From positions 3,148,845-3,212,844 of the forward strand of contig SSNP01000038.1 of NCBI GenBank assembly GCA_006937955.1: 64,000 nt of DNA, given 5' to 3'. The notes under the pieces are model-generated. The model had not been told where the DNA came from, made no database searches, and saw only the letters and a list, made by a program, of their open reading frames with translations. Shown here piece by piece: positions 12,443 to 23,482 of this stretch. The first letter of the stretch is position 1. Every line of letters starts with the position of its first letter. This DNA comes from Pachypanchax playfairii. Lineage: Eukaryota > Chordata > Actinopteri > Cyprinodontiformes > Aplocheilidae. The translations under genes were made by a program, and so were the position numbers.

Positions 12443-12553
12443 TCTTCTTCATCTTTTTCTTTCGACTGATCCCTTCAGGGGTCGTCATGTCAACTCATCT
12501 GTCTCCATCTATCCCTATACTCTGTCTGCATCCTCTTCTCTCTCACCAACCCC
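12443..12553 (-). mobile_element. LINE 3'-end-like fragment
   Basis: On the plus strand TTTCGACTGATCCCTTCAGG and GTCGTCATG...CTGTCTCCATCTATCCCTATACTCTG resemble a very common teleost repeat whose reverse strand encodes the C-terminal end of a non-LTR element ORF2 (pattern RVRWRxMxRCGDP). The clade is uncertain. It is followed directly by an ATAC microsatellite. Confidence 0.5.
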
Positions 12554-12578
12554 AGCATACAGTGTGTATTATGTGTGT

Positions 12579-12650
12579 ATATACATACATACATACATAC
12601 ATACATACATACATACATACATACATACATACATACATACATACATACAG
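12579..12650. repeat. (ATAC)n microsatellite
   Basis: About seventeen uninterrupted tetranucleotide units, then a degenerate CAGTACATAC tail to about 12680. Confidence 0.97.
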
Positions 12651-12744
12651 TACATACTTACAGTACATACAATACATCTTTTCTTTATTTTAACAAAGAA
12701 GGGGAGTTGTCCTTCTTCCCTCTATATTTTGAGTAAGGCTGGAG

Positions 12745-12858
12745 CCTCAGAGCCAATGAGCTTAGCTCAGCACAACATCTTGAAAGAGGGAGAAACAGCA
12801 AGCCTGGATTTGTGCAAAGGTAACTAAATCCACCAAGCAGCACTTCTCAAGCTCACAA
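12745..12858 (+). repeat. Teleost interspersed repeat fragment
   Basis: GCTTAGCTCAGCACAACATC, then GGGAGAAACAGCAAGCCTGG, then GCAAAGGTAACTAAATCCAC and GCAGCACTTCTCAAGCTCAC match the order of a repeat that I recall as abundant in percomorph fish (AGCTTAGCA...GGAAACAGCTAGCCTGG...AAAGGTAAC...CAGCACCTCTAAAGCTCAC). The superfamily is not known to me. Related pieces lie at 15459-15500 and 46712-46795. Confidence 0.55.
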
Positions 12859-12859
12859 G

Positions 12860-13404
12860 CCATTGCATTTCATCTCTGTTTTCTCCAGAGCAGTATAAGT
12901 AAAAGACACCGCTTGATAGATAAAATGACAAAAAGAAAACACCCCTTTCCTCTATATGTTAAAAGCGTATAGTTTTTGTTTGTGATTAAAGATATTGTTA
13001 GATATATATTTTTTGTGTTTCATTTCAACAGCAAAACTAGAGGAATGTAAGAATAATTAGTCAACACATTTTAACTAGCCTTACAATGTGGATTGCATTC
13101 AAATAAAAACAAGTTTGTCCATGTAAATATCATCTACACACAAATAGTAACAAAAAACCCATAATATTTTGACCAATACAGATAGTATATGGGCTGAATT
13201 CATTAAACAATGTTCTTAATATTATCTTTTCAACAATGTGAGAGAACAGCAACACTATCATTGCCAAAATCATTTAAAAGTGCAAGTGATCAAATTAAAT
13301 CAATCTAAAACAAATAGATTTTTTGCACATCCACTGTAAAGGTAAACTGAAAAAGAAAAAAAACAACTATAAAACAAACAAGCACAAAATAAAAACCCAA
13401 TTAT
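12860..13404. other. Non-coding, AT-rich
   Basis: No gene or recognised repeat. A-rich toward the right end. Confidence 0.5.
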
Positions 13405-13408
13405 AATA

Positions 13409-13470
13409 ACTACTACTACTACTACTATTGTCATTTAGCAGACGCTTTTATCCAAAGCGACTTACATTTA
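13409..13470. repeat. (CTA)n tract plus common teleost repeat core
   Basis: A short CTA run (about 13409-13427) is followed by CATTTAGCAGACGCTTTTAT and CCAAAGCGACTTACA (13431-13466). This core is one that I recognise from many fish genomes. I cannot assign the family. Confidence 0.55.
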
Positions 13471-13694
13471 GAGAACATACAAGCAAGAAATCAAAGAGAA
13501 GGAAACAATATAATCAGGCGGACTGTTTGGAGTCCAGTTTAATTCCGACGCTGATACATCAAGTGTATCATTTTTTTTTTTTTTTTGTAGAGATAAACTC
13601 CAAAATCGCTATCATAAATCATAAATCAATTCCACATTAAGACTGAGACTGACAATAAGAGTTAAAGATTATCATTATGGTTGTTTGTCTCTAT

Positions 13695-13830
13695 GAGGCC
13701 CTGTGATGGACTGGCAACCTGTCCAGGGTGACCTCTGCCTCTCGCCCAACAACTACTGGAGATAGACACCAGCTCCCTGTGACCCTGAACAGGAAGAAGC
13801 AGGTTCAGAAAATAGGTGGATAGATGGATT
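13695..13830 (+). mobile_element. Rex3/RTE-type 3' tail or SINE using it
   Basis: GGCCCTGTGATGGACTGGC, GACCTGTCCAGGGTGACC, CTCTCGCCC, then GGAGATAGACACCAGCTCCC and a tail with GGTGGATAGATGGA follow the order of the well-known fish repeat ending in (GATG)n. It is either a 5'-truncated RTE/Rex3 copy or the tail of a SINE mobilised by it. Confidence 0.7.
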
Positions 13831-13867
13831 ATTATCATTATTATTACTATGTTGTTGTTGTGATTCC

Positions 13868-14343
13868 TGTCGTGTTTTTATTTTTTTTGTTTCCTTGTTT
13901 ATTTGTCAGTGATTGGTATTTCAGGTTTCCCTGTGTATTTGTTTTTTAGTAGGGTTAGGATACTTCTTCTCATATTCATAGACCTGGTATCTTTAATTCC
14001 ATGTAATTTTAGCTTTACTCTTGCCATTGTGTTCTATTTCTAATAGGTGTTTTAATTTTATCTATGTTTAAAGTTATTTTTTTTCACAGTCTCTCTCACC
14101 CACAGCTGCCTTTCATCTGTAAACACACATGGTTCTTTTCTCAGCAATCTACTTCCACTAGCTCTCTGTTTCAGTGTTCATAGATTCTCATGCTTACTTG
14201 CCCGTGTCCTGCCCCATGCCTGAGTATATTTTTTGTCAAAAGCCTTTCCCAATAAATACTTTTTTATAAATATACGTATCTGTCTGCTCCTGCTTACCTG
14301 CACTTTAAGAACATACCACTGCCATGTCTGTGCGTCCTTGACA
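13868..14343 (+). mobile_element. LTR-like element with AATAAA
   Basis: It starts TGTCGTGT and ends CCTTGACA (inverted TGTC/GACA), and has AATAAATAC at 14251 about 90 bp before the end, an LTR-like arrangement. The text resembles a repeat that I recall from other teleosts. No convincing target duplication flanks it, and the U3 part appears shortened, so solo LTR is a tentative call. Confidence 0.45.
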
Positions 14344-14359
14344 CTCACAGTAACACGGA

Positions 14360-14480
14360 GATTCAGTTGGTAGCATGGTTGCCTTGTGGAGAGAGGGTCC
14401 AGGGCTTAAAATTGGCTGGGACTTTTTTACACCAATTTTACACATTCTTCTGTGTATGCGTGGGTTTTCTCTGAGGACTC
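14360..14480 (+). repeat. tRNA-SINE-like fragment
   Basis: GATTCAGTTGGTAGCATGGTTGCC resembles the tRNA-like A-box head (GTGGTTAGCACTGTTGCCTT in intact copies). GTGTATGCGTGGGTTTTCTC at 14453-14472 matches the body of the same fish family. The B box is decayed, so this is not a tRNA gene. Confidence 0.55.
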
Positions 14481-14496
14481 AGAATTTGTCTCAAAG

Positions 14497-14965
14497 TGTC
14501 ATGTTTCATGCCATGGTGCCCTCTGATTATGCCCGTAATGATTCTCACCTGCGCTCCTCTCATCCTGTCAGTACCAACACCTGTCCCCACCCCTTTATTA
14601 GAACTGTCAGTAGTTGCAAGTTTGAATGTCTCAGTGTTTTTCTAGCCAGCACTTTGTTTACTTGTTTCTAGTGAGTTACTGACCTCGGCCCATACCTGAC
14701 TTCGCCTTTCGCTTGCTTGCCTGGATTTTTCTCTTGGACTCTGATTTTCTGGATGCTGAACTGTTTTATGGTTCTCAACATTGCCCTTTCCTTATCCCCT
14801 GCCTGTCTGTCAGCCTTTTATGCTTACTAGATTTGGAAATTGGATAGTGGATTGGATTTGTTTACCTGTATTTAATGGTTAGAGACCTCAAACTGTTTGA
14901 CAACAAGTACAATTTTTTGTCCCTTGCCTATGACATAAGTGTTTCTGTCCTGTCTGTCTGTGACA
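14497..14965 (+). mobile_element. Second LTR-like element
   Basis: Starts TGTCATGT and ends CTGTGACA. The interior (CCTGTCAGTACCAACACCTG; CCTGACTTCGCCTTTCGC; TTCTCTTGGACTCTGATTTT) resembles a repeat class known to me from percomorph genomes. It lies only 153 bp right of the previous LTR-like element and appears to cut the SINE-like fragment short. No clear target duplication. Confidence 0.42.
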
Positions 14966-15458
14966 ACACTTACCTCATCAGTCTTTAGATTCCAGAATCA
15001 CTTTATCCTGTAACACAAGCTGCTCACAGCCAGCACACATTATACTCACCTCCACAAGCCTCAGTTGATGGGCCAAATTATCCTGAGTGGCTGATCCTTG
15101 GTTGTATTGCCTCACCTGGCTTCTTGCTTCTCCGATCACCCAAAAAAGAAACAAAGCGGTGACAATGTTTGTTACGTAACCAGAGGCAAGTCCAGAGGGG
15201 TGGCATGGAGGAACCCCCCCCCCAAGTTGAGACAATCACATTTTAACAAAGATAATGATTAATGCACGTGCATCAATGTCTTTGTGCTTTGACAGATTTT
15301 GATTTCTGGCCACTTAAATGATGATAAACAGTTTACAATTTTGTAAAAACTAGAAAAAAAAAATAAGGTTATGAACCAATTTTCACCAAAATTCACAAGA
15401 ATATTAAAATAAATACATTTTAGTGGAGCTGAAAGTCTAACAATCGCAGGCCAACCAT
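14966..15458. other. Non-coding
   Basis: Nothing supportable apart from a C run at 15215-15224. Confidence 0.5.
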
Positions 15459-15500
15459 TTTGCTCCATTTCCAGTCTCTGCTCTGAGCTAAGCTAAATGC
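15459..15500 (-). repeat. Fragment of the 12.75-kb repeat family, inverted
   Basis: GCTCCATTTCCAGTCTCTGC and GAGCTAAGCTAAATGC match the reverse complement of the start of the family seen at 12745-12858 (GCTTAGCACAGAGACTGGAA in remembered consensus form). Confidence 0.45.
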
Positions 15501-17284
15501 TAGAACTAAATAGTGGAGTGGTCAGTAGACTTTCTAATATTAATCTCAACAGAAATGTGAACAAGCATATTTCCCAAAATGTCAAGCAATTCTTTTAATG
15601 GATAAAAAATTACAGGTAGATATGTCAGGAATATTGTGTGCAAATGCATGACTAAACACAGAGATGAAGTGCACGATGAAGCTTTCAAGCTGTAACTTCA
15701 TCGTATCTGGTGGTAAAACACATGCTGTATACAGTATTAATGGTGCCCTTTACCCTGGAACTCAGTAAAAGCCAGGCTTTCAGCTTTTAATTGCATGACT
15801 CATAGCTACTGAAAAGGCAAAGTGTGGGTGAACATACACTAGGTACGCCACAAAGTTCATTATCTTTCACATGGGATTGAATCACCATTGAGTCTTACCA
15901 AAGATTTTACGTGTCATTCTTAAAGCATTCTTAAAATAGTTCACTTTCTGAATGAGTTCTTTAGACATATCTAACTTATAACAAATTCATATTGCATCCA
16001 TGGTAATTAAAGAAAATGTGACTTTATCTGTATCGATTTAGGAACTTTTCAACACGTTCTGAAAATAACAGTATTGATTGTCAGACTTTTGCTCATCTCA
16101 TTTCACTGTAAAATTATTTAACATTAGGAAAGAACAATAGATCACAAAAAACTCTTTCTAATTCCCTTCCCCAAAACTCTAGCAGGTGTGACCTTTGCTT
16201 AATGATCGTCGTATGTCATTGGAAGAAACACATCAATCCTGCCTGCTTGTTAATTATCTCTTGGCACCTCATTTACACCTCCCTGCTGTTGAGTATGTCG
16301 ATAATCAGAACCTATTAGTGACATTTATTACTAATAGTTAATGAATCGCAAAAAATGGCACTAGCATTTGTTTGCTCAATAATAGCTGAGTGAAATCACT
16401 GTTACAATTGCAAACAATGACAACCCTGCTTGGTAGGAGAATATTTGAATTGTTGTGAAAAGTCTAACAAATGAATCCAGACCAACTACAATCTGGAATA
16501 TCATTAGCATGATATCCTTTAATCAAACCCTTCATGAGATTTATGCTCTGTGGACAGAAACATGTTTTGTTTTATTTGTTTTAGCCATCCTAAGCTGAAA
16601 TACCATTCACCTGTGTGAATGTGTTCCTTTTTTCACATCTGAGACAGGTTTGGATAAAATCAATACACTGTCTGCACCATTTGTGGTTTTGTTGTTAGTT
16701 AAGTGAAGCAACTGGGGATACATTTTACCCTTCAAATCTATTATTGTTCATGTGGGTTTAGGTTTAAACTGGCCTCTGTGCTCTCCTAAAACAAACAACA
16801 GCTAATGTTATCACTGTGCCTGACAGGATCTTATGTCGACACACAACTGGAAGACTGAAAATGAAGTCTGAACATCCATGCAAATAAAAAACAGGTATAT
16901 GCACAAGAAAAGAGTATACAAAACAAAATCAGTGTGTATAAAACCACACTGGAAGTGAAGGATATCAGCTTCAGGGGCACGCAGAGCTGTATATACTGTA
17001 TGAGAGAAAAGCCAACCACCATGTTCATAAAACAGTCTTTTGAGCACAAGGCTGATGAGCACATTTTCACTTCATGGTTCAAACTGCTCAACACTTGATC
17101 GCTCATCAAATTGACCTTTTAGATTTTGGAGGAGGGAACTATGATTGATGTCTGGTGTTTGTTTCCACACCCCGGTGCAACAAGTTCAGTTGGCAGCAAC
17201 AATGTATCAGTAATACAAGGATAAGAAAAAACACACATTGCTAAATGTCATAATAGTGTATAATAGATTTCATATCTCTTCATG
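15501..17284. other. Non-coding; possible conserved regulatory block at 16.14-16.48 kb
   Basis: No gene seen. Between about 16140 and 16480 the sequence is balanced, free of simple repeats, and holds homeobox-type TTAATTA and ATTA cores and GGTGTGACCTTTGC, a nuclear-receptor-like half-site context. That look is typical of fish conserved non-coding elements, but conservation cannot be judged from one genome. Confidence 0.25.

Positions 17285-17351
<67 letters not shown>
17285..17351. repeat. (AT)n microsatellite
   Basis: About 33 AT units in a row with one GT at the left edge. Confidence 0.97.
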
Positions 17352-17352
<1 letters not shown>

Positions 17353-18750
17353 CATAGGTGTATAAATGTTGATTGTTGCAAAATTGGATTTCTGTTGTTC
17401 TATTACACTTTGGAAACCCTAACACCACAAGACTTAGACATTTTAACGACATGAAAAAGTGTAACATTTTGTAAAGTATCTGTCTCAGAGACAGATAGAT
17501 TAGAGGCTTTGAAATAAGATGATGTTAGACACAGGTAAAATAAGTGTAATTTATATGTCTGCTTTTCCTGAGCAGGAGGAGATGATACCAGAGAGGACCA
17601 AGATGGAGGACAGCAGTAAGTATCAGGTGGATTTTGGTTTAAGTATCTTTTTTTTTTTGCAGGACTGTTTACAGGAAATGTGGAGGTATGCATTTTTCAG
17701 GGTAAAGGCTTCCAACAGGAGCTTAGAGGTTAGTGAACTGAGACTGTAGGTAAACAAGTATAGGAACTGTTGATGTCATCAACAAGAGAAAGGGAGATGA
17801 GCGAAATCCACAATGCAATTATACTTTCTGGGTTTGATACACAGTTTAGTATCTAGTGATATCTATCCAATCCAAAATCTTTGCCAGAAAGCTGGAACAC
17901 CTTTGTAACTCCATGTTCATTAACATGGACAAGGACAGTTTGGGGAAACAAAACTGCAGTCAATTGCTCTATGGTTAGCAACACTTAAAATGATCAGATT
18001 GTTGGAGAATCCAACAGACAATCTGGCACTGAAGGCGAAAATGTGAAAAGCTTCTATTCACATCAAAACATGTGAAACACCAGAGCTTGATCACAAAGAC
18101 AGGAGGGCATGATTACAGACTTTGTCAAGCTGATGTGGAACTGATTCAAACCAAGACAGTTTTATAGTTTATAGATTAAAAATGCCATCAGTGTAAAAGT
18201 TATTAACTAAGATTGTGCATTCACGTCATAATAACATTAATTTGCTTTAATATAATTATAGTTTCAGACATCAGCATGTTACTAGTTCACACTGGGGCAG
18301 ACAGATCCAGCCAGAACCACATTGGCTTTGTTTTTTTGCCAGGATGGGGATTATGGTCTTTTTGATTGATAGCCAAGAAAGAAGCAGCAGTGACAACATC
18401 ACTGCATTTCTGAAGATTTTAGAGATCTTCAGCTGAATACCCTTAAAGTGGTAACAAAAAAGATTTTGTTTCAAGCCAGTTGCTCATGTTTTCAAATATT
18501 CTCTGCTCAGTGGGATTGACTATAAAAAAGAAAAGAAAAACAGGTCCTTTCTTGGCAAGTTTAAAATATATGGCTTAAATTATACTTTTTAAAAAAATTT
18601 ACTTTAATATACAGTTTAATAATAACTATTGTTTTACATTCATGAAGAGAAAAATACAGACCTTTTAAGATATATTCTGATATGTGGAAAATACTTTAAA
18701 ACTTTCAAAAATTAGCTTTTATTTTTACAAATACTTACTATGACAGACTG
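17352..18750. other. Non-coding, AT-rich
   Basis: No supportable gene. Short open frames of at most 96 codons have no motif. Confidence 0.5.
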
Positions 18751-19000
18751 CACTGTAAACTCAAAACTTCAGCTAACTCATAAGAAATCTGCACTAAACT
18801 CAAAACCACCTAATGAATCAACAAAATGCTTAATTTTTAAGTTCTCATAATTCTTTTAAGTTCTTTTTTAATTTGATGCGACTCAATTTTTCGGAGTGAA
18901 CGTTTGCGTCTCAAAACTTTTAAGTGAGCGGACGTACGTAACGTAGCTTCCGACGTCATCAACATCACAACTTTTTAGACTCGAAATTCAAAATGAAAAA

Positions 19001-19832
19001 ATGGCTACCGTTTGGCGACCGAGAGGATATTCGACAGAGGAAAACTTTTCACTTTTTTACTCTGGGTAAGTTACAAAACTCAAGAGAATGTAAACATATT
19101 CGTATTGCTGTTAATAAAGATTCGTAATGGTTCCTTTGCTTTTATTTTCGTTCTTTATAAGGCGTTACCTGTTGCGCTAATGATTAGCGAAGCGTTTTCT
19201 GTACTTTAACATAAACTTTGAAAACTTTTGTTGTTCTTTCTAATAGGTGCATTAGTTCAGTCAGTAAAAGGTTAAGAAAACATCAGTTATAAGTCGTCAG
19301 ACTGACGTTAATTGAAGTTAATACGTTAGACCATTACAAGTTGCTGCTAGTGCCGACTAGAAACGTATCGGTATAAAATGATATAATTCAACAACAGCTG
19401 ACACTGTAGTGTTTCTAAAACACGCCATACAGGTAATTACTACTACATTAACATGTGACTTACAAAAAGCAGCAGTTTGTATTGGTGAATGTGTTAATTT
19501 AAAATGTTTTAAAAGCAGCATTTGATGATATTCTTGTTGAATGGTTTAATGTGATTTTTCTCTTTGTTTTGACAGGACCAAACGGTGTGTTTTGCCACTG
19601 CAGGAATTGAAAGTATGTGTTTAATTTTAATCTTGGATTATTCTTTTAAGTAATCAGCTGAAGTTAACTACCTGCCCAGCTATATTACACACAGGTTAAA
19701 ACTGTTAGTTTTGCTGCTTAAAGTGCTTAATGGGTGCATTATGTTGAAAAATTGACTATATACATTTATGTGTTTGTATCTCTGCAGGTGTTTACTGAGT
19801 TCCATCACATAACAAATGTGAACATATGTTAA
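19001..19832 (+). CDS. Three-exon mini-ORF inside the CACTA-like element
   Basis: A small gene can be built as exons 19001-19065, 19576-19612 and 19788-19832. The first ATG has A at -3 and G at +4. The donors are GTAAGT (19066) and GTATGT (19613), and both acceptors are preceded by pyrimidine-rich tracts (TTTTGACAG, ATCTCTGCAG). The frame stays open across both joints and gives 48 residues ending in a stop at 19830-19832. The peptide starts MATVWRPRGYSTEE and continues LFYSGTKRCVLPLQELK and VFTEFHHITN. I do not know its function. It may be the N-terminal remnant of a longer TE-carried protein whose third exon has gained an early stop. Further exon-like segments follow at 20090 and 20270. Confidence 0.4.
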
Positions 19833-20089
19833 TACATTCTACACCTGACAGATGCACACCTGACCTGATGACCTGACCTCACCTGTACAGAGAGAAGGCA
19901 TCACGGACAGGCAGGACAGCAGACGCTTTCTGAGACATCTACAGGATTTATGATCACCATGTGAGTTTAAGCTAATGTGAGCACAGTAATGATTATTGAT
20001 GATCATTTTATGATTATGTAAGTCAAACTGGCTTGACATGCTTGTAAATATTTTTTATAATGATTGTTATTTTTTCTTTGTAAATCTAG

Positions 20090-20347
20090 GAACAGCATGA
20101 TGTCAACAAGAGACACAATCTGGCCCTTTGTGCACTTCTAGTGTATTTAAGATGACTCCCAAGTTCTTCAAGACCTGGATGTAAGTATTTAGAGCACTCA
20201 TAGAAATGTCCATATTTGATGACGTGTAACATGCAGTATGGGGCACATACTTTGAATGCCTCTTTTCAGGTTGAAATGGATAATAGGTTATTTTCTCAGT
20301 ATAATAAAATGAGGTATTTATTTGTATTTGTGTACAAGCGTGTGTAA
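20090..20347 (+). pseudogene. Downstream decayed exons of the same TE-carried gene
   Basis: Exon-like segment 20090-20180 has acceptor AAATCTAG and donor GTAAGT. It reads HDVNKRHNLALCALLVYL before a stop. Skipping one base after VYL restores a frame (DDSQVLQDLD) to the donor, so one frameshift is likely. The next segment starts after CTCTTTTCAG at 20270 and is open for 25 codons (VEMDNRLFSQYNK...) to a stop at 20347. Phase and splice signals fit continuation of the gene above, but the stops in the third and fourth exons mean that no long protein can be made from this copy. Confidence 0.4.
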
Positions 20348-20814
20348 ATTTTCAGTTGACCAGTAGTTTGTCAAATATAGTGTTTGAGGTTGAATATGAG
20401 TAGATTTTCAACATTAAATCGTTTGTGCACAAGTAAATCCACTGAGTTCATTTAATGGTAATGATGTTCATTAACTCCACTTCAGTAAGTATTCAGGAAT
20501 GAAAATACCAAAAAACTAATGAATTTGATAGAAAAGACTGAGTCTACTAAACTTTAAAAAATTAAGTTGAAATTGGCAGAACAACTTTAATTTTATAACT
20601 CTGCTGAACTTAAAAAAATTAAGTTCAGAATGACAAAAAGTTACTTGTGATGAGTCTACTGAACTTGAAAATATTGAGTTAGACGACTCCCTTGAACCTA
20701 TAACTTATAAGTTGAGTATGACTTAAAAATTTTAAAACATTAACTCAAAATTTATGTCGTAATCTAGTTGTTGCAAAAGTTTTGAGTTTTCTGAACTTAT
20801 TCGGATTTACAGTG

Positions 20815-22972
20815 TATGAAGCACAAATATGAGTTTGATTACTGAATTTATGGCGTCTCTTTATCTTCATCACTCTTGTTAAACAATAAAAACACATTTT
20901 CTCCAAAACACTGAGGATTTCTTGAATTTAAGTTTGAAAAGAAAATGTTGGTTTTTTAGATTGAAAGCAACTTTAGCTGAGAAAGTTTAAGAGAGACAAA
21001 GTCCTGTCGTCTTTTTTTTTTCAGCACATAAAATCAGTTGCTGACCTTAAAATCTAAATTTGGTTTTGAAGTAACCCAACAGGATTGAGTTCAATGACTA
21101 AAGGAGTTTGTGTAAAAGTATGTGTTAGGTGAGAAAAAGAGCATAACTGTGTAATATCATATTTTCCAGGTGATAGATGAGCATAATATTTGCTGTTGAA
21201 GCTGGAACACTTGAATCAGACAAAGATTAAAAAGGCTGTTGACTGGCTGAAGTGTCTTGTTACAGCGATCTCCAACTTCAGACCACCCTCGATCTCACTC
21301 AGTGGCTGCACTCACAGAAAGCAGATCCCAAACTCCCATGCTGGTGGTGAGCAGAGTTTGTGCACCTGTGCAACAAGCGCAAAGCTGTCATTATGAATCA
21401 GCAGCAAAACAAGTGAATGATCCAAACAGAAAGCTACATGCCAGATAACTATTGATCAAAGCCTGTGTGCTTTTTTTGGTCCCCTGTTGTTTTAGCTGTG
21501 ATTGCTCTTTGAGGCACAAAACAAAATCATGTACACACTTTATCCATGATTGAGTTCTTTTTTATTTAGGTACCCTAGAGGAATTTCTAAATAAGGCACA
21601 CATGTGTGTTGAGTATATAAATAAGACTTCAGTCAGAAAAGCTCATTTTCTAAATTTCTCTCCCAAGTTTGAAAGCATGGTTCTGCAGCTTTTGCCAAAT
21701 AATGACTGAAGTCAATTGCAGAGAAGAATATTTCAGATTTTCATGTGACATGGAAAGTCCATCTTCTCTCCTAAACAATTTTCCTTCTTCTAGCTATGAA
21801 GCCTCTTAAACAACCTAACTCAACAGGGAATAGGCCAATCAACTAGTGGAGCTTATCAGCTACGTTTTACCAGTGGGAATACTCTTCGTCACTTCATCAT
21901 CCTATACCGTTATCTTCAGCACACCTGCCAAATGCATTTACTGATCCACTCCATTTCTGCACACTGAGCACTATGTATTTATCATAACATTTATTTATTG
22001 ACTTGCAGGTGTAAATGTGATTTATAACCCTTTCATTTAGAAGAAGCAATAAAGGGTAATTTTTTGTGGAATGAGTCAACAACTTTTTACTGTTTGTCAT
22101 TTAAACTGGATTAAACTGCTACCCTGTACTAATCAAGCAAAGCTGCTCAGTTTGTTGGTAACTGCTCACCAGTTCAAACATGGTTGGATGTACTAATGAA
22201 TGTAGCATTTATTTTGATCAGCAAATCAGGTTTCATTGCATAAATTTCATTATAGTTCACATGTTCATCAACACTAATTTTACCAGCTATCTTCTTCCAT
22301 CTCGGGTAATTTCCACCACTTGAACTGTCATTTTAATTAAATGCACTGAGCTTAAAAAGCTTGGACATGGATACTTAAAAGAAATAAATAAATTGAATGT
22401 GTAACTCAGTTAGTTAAAGAAAGTGTTGGATGTTATCCTTGGAAGATTTATTGCATCGTTCTACACAATGAGCAACAACTTTGATTATTTATTTACAAGA
22501 AATAAAGAGAAAAACAAACAAACCTTGAAACACTGAACAAGTAATAAATTAGATATGGATGCTCTAGAATAAGTAAAAGCTTTTGAGTTCTTCAATCAAA
22601 AACAGGTGAAGAAAAGAGAATTTTCTCTTGTTAAGAGAAAATTAAACAGAAAATCAATACCTGTATTTTTCATTCTAGTGTCGAGACATAAAAGATCATT
22701 TCACATCCTTTAATTAGTTTATTTTCTTCACTTTTCTGAGATTCAAATTGTTTCAGATGAAATGGCACACATACATGCAGGTATTTTTATTATTTTGTCT
22801 GAATCGAGTGCTCATTGATACTGTGCATGTTTGGCAGATCTTAACTGACTTAACGAGAATGGAATAATTATGTGTAAGGTAACAGCGAGCTTGCCTTAAA
22901 ATAATTCATTTATCTTATTGAAACACCATTTAATGAGAAACACGAAATTAACTTGATGGTTTTGTTAAAAAA
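20815..22972. other. Non-coding, AT-rich
   Basis: No supportable gene, RNA or repeat family. Confidence 0.5.
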
Positions 22973-22974
22973 TA

Positions 22975-23104
22975 CAGTTAGGCCCAGAAATACTTGGACA
23001 CTAACACAAGTTTGTTATTTTAGCTGTTTACTAAAACATATTTAAGATGCAGAGCCCAAATCATGAAAATTGTGTTATTGTCCAAATATTTCTGGACCTA
23101 ACTG
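22975..23104. mobile_element. Palindromic Tc1/mariner-type MITE
   Basis: The 130-bp element has about 35-bp terminal inverted repeats beginning CAGTTAGGCCCAGAAATA on the left and, inverted, CAGTTAGGTCCAGAAATA on the right, with only a few mismatches. It is flanked by TA on both sides (22973-22974 and 23105-23106), the Tc1/mariner target duplication. The interior is AT-rich with no coding capacity. Confidence 0.85.
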
Positions 23105-23106
23105 TA

Positions 23107-23339
23107 TATATTGTAAATATACTTAGTAATTAAGTTACAGATGTAGTTCTAATTTAAGTTGTTCTAATGTGGTATTAGTTTGTTCTTCAGTGAAACAAAT
23201 CATTCTGAGCTGTTCAACCATGTGATTATGATTACCTGACATAACAAATAAACTTAAATGATTTTATTTATTTTTTCTTACATGTTTCAATTTAAATCAA
23301 AGACAATGTGATGGTTTGGTGCCAAATCATCATCTGAAA
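23107..23339. other. Non-coding spacer
   Basis: Nothing recognised. Confidence 0.5.
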
Positions 23340-23344
23340 TGGGC

Positions 23345-23482
23345 TGAGTGGGGTACAGTTGGTTAACCATGTTACCTTGCAGCAAGAAGGTCACAGGCTC
23401 AACATCCAGCTGAAAAAGACACCAGTGCCCTGATGACCCTGCACCAAAATAAGTGGGTATTGAAATTGGATGAATGGACGGA
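23345..23482 (+). repeat. tRNA-SINE head joined to RTE-type tail
   Basis: The head, GAGTGGGGTACAGTTGGTTA and ACCTTGCAGCAAGAAGGTCAC, resembles a tRNA-like A box and the fish SINE text GCAGCAAGAAGGTC. The tail, GATGACCCTGCACC...AAGTGGGTATTGAAATTGG and ATGAATGGACGGA, resembles the end of the repeat at 13695. The middle of the full-length family is missing, so this is an internally deleted copy. Confidence 0.6.

Larger units (their letters stand above)
18751..20814 (+). mobile_element. CACTA/EnSpm-like element carrying spliced exons
   Basis: The element begins CACTGTAAA (18751-18759) and ends TTTACAGTG (20806-20814), a perfect 9-bp terminal inverted repeat of the CACTR...YAGTG type. A second shared block, CTCAAAACTT, lies at 18760-18769 on the left and, inverted, at 20777-20786 on the right, as if the left end had lost about 19 bp. 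The right subterminal zone (about 20540-20770) is packed with AACTTAA/TTAAGTT palindromes, for example a 10-bp perfect stem at 20603-20627. No transposase is present. Instead the interior holds a CG-bearing 5' region and a series of exon-like segments. No matching 2-3 bp target duplication is visible, so superfamily placement is moderate only. Confidence 0.6.

Noticed and set aside
12421..12827. Overlapping plus-strand frames with HTYI repeats
   Set aside because: They are translations of the ATAC microsatellite and flanking repeat fragments.
14360..14400. Possible tRNA gene
   Set aside because: Only an A-box-like head is present; the B box and cloverleaf pairing are absent and the text fits a SINE.
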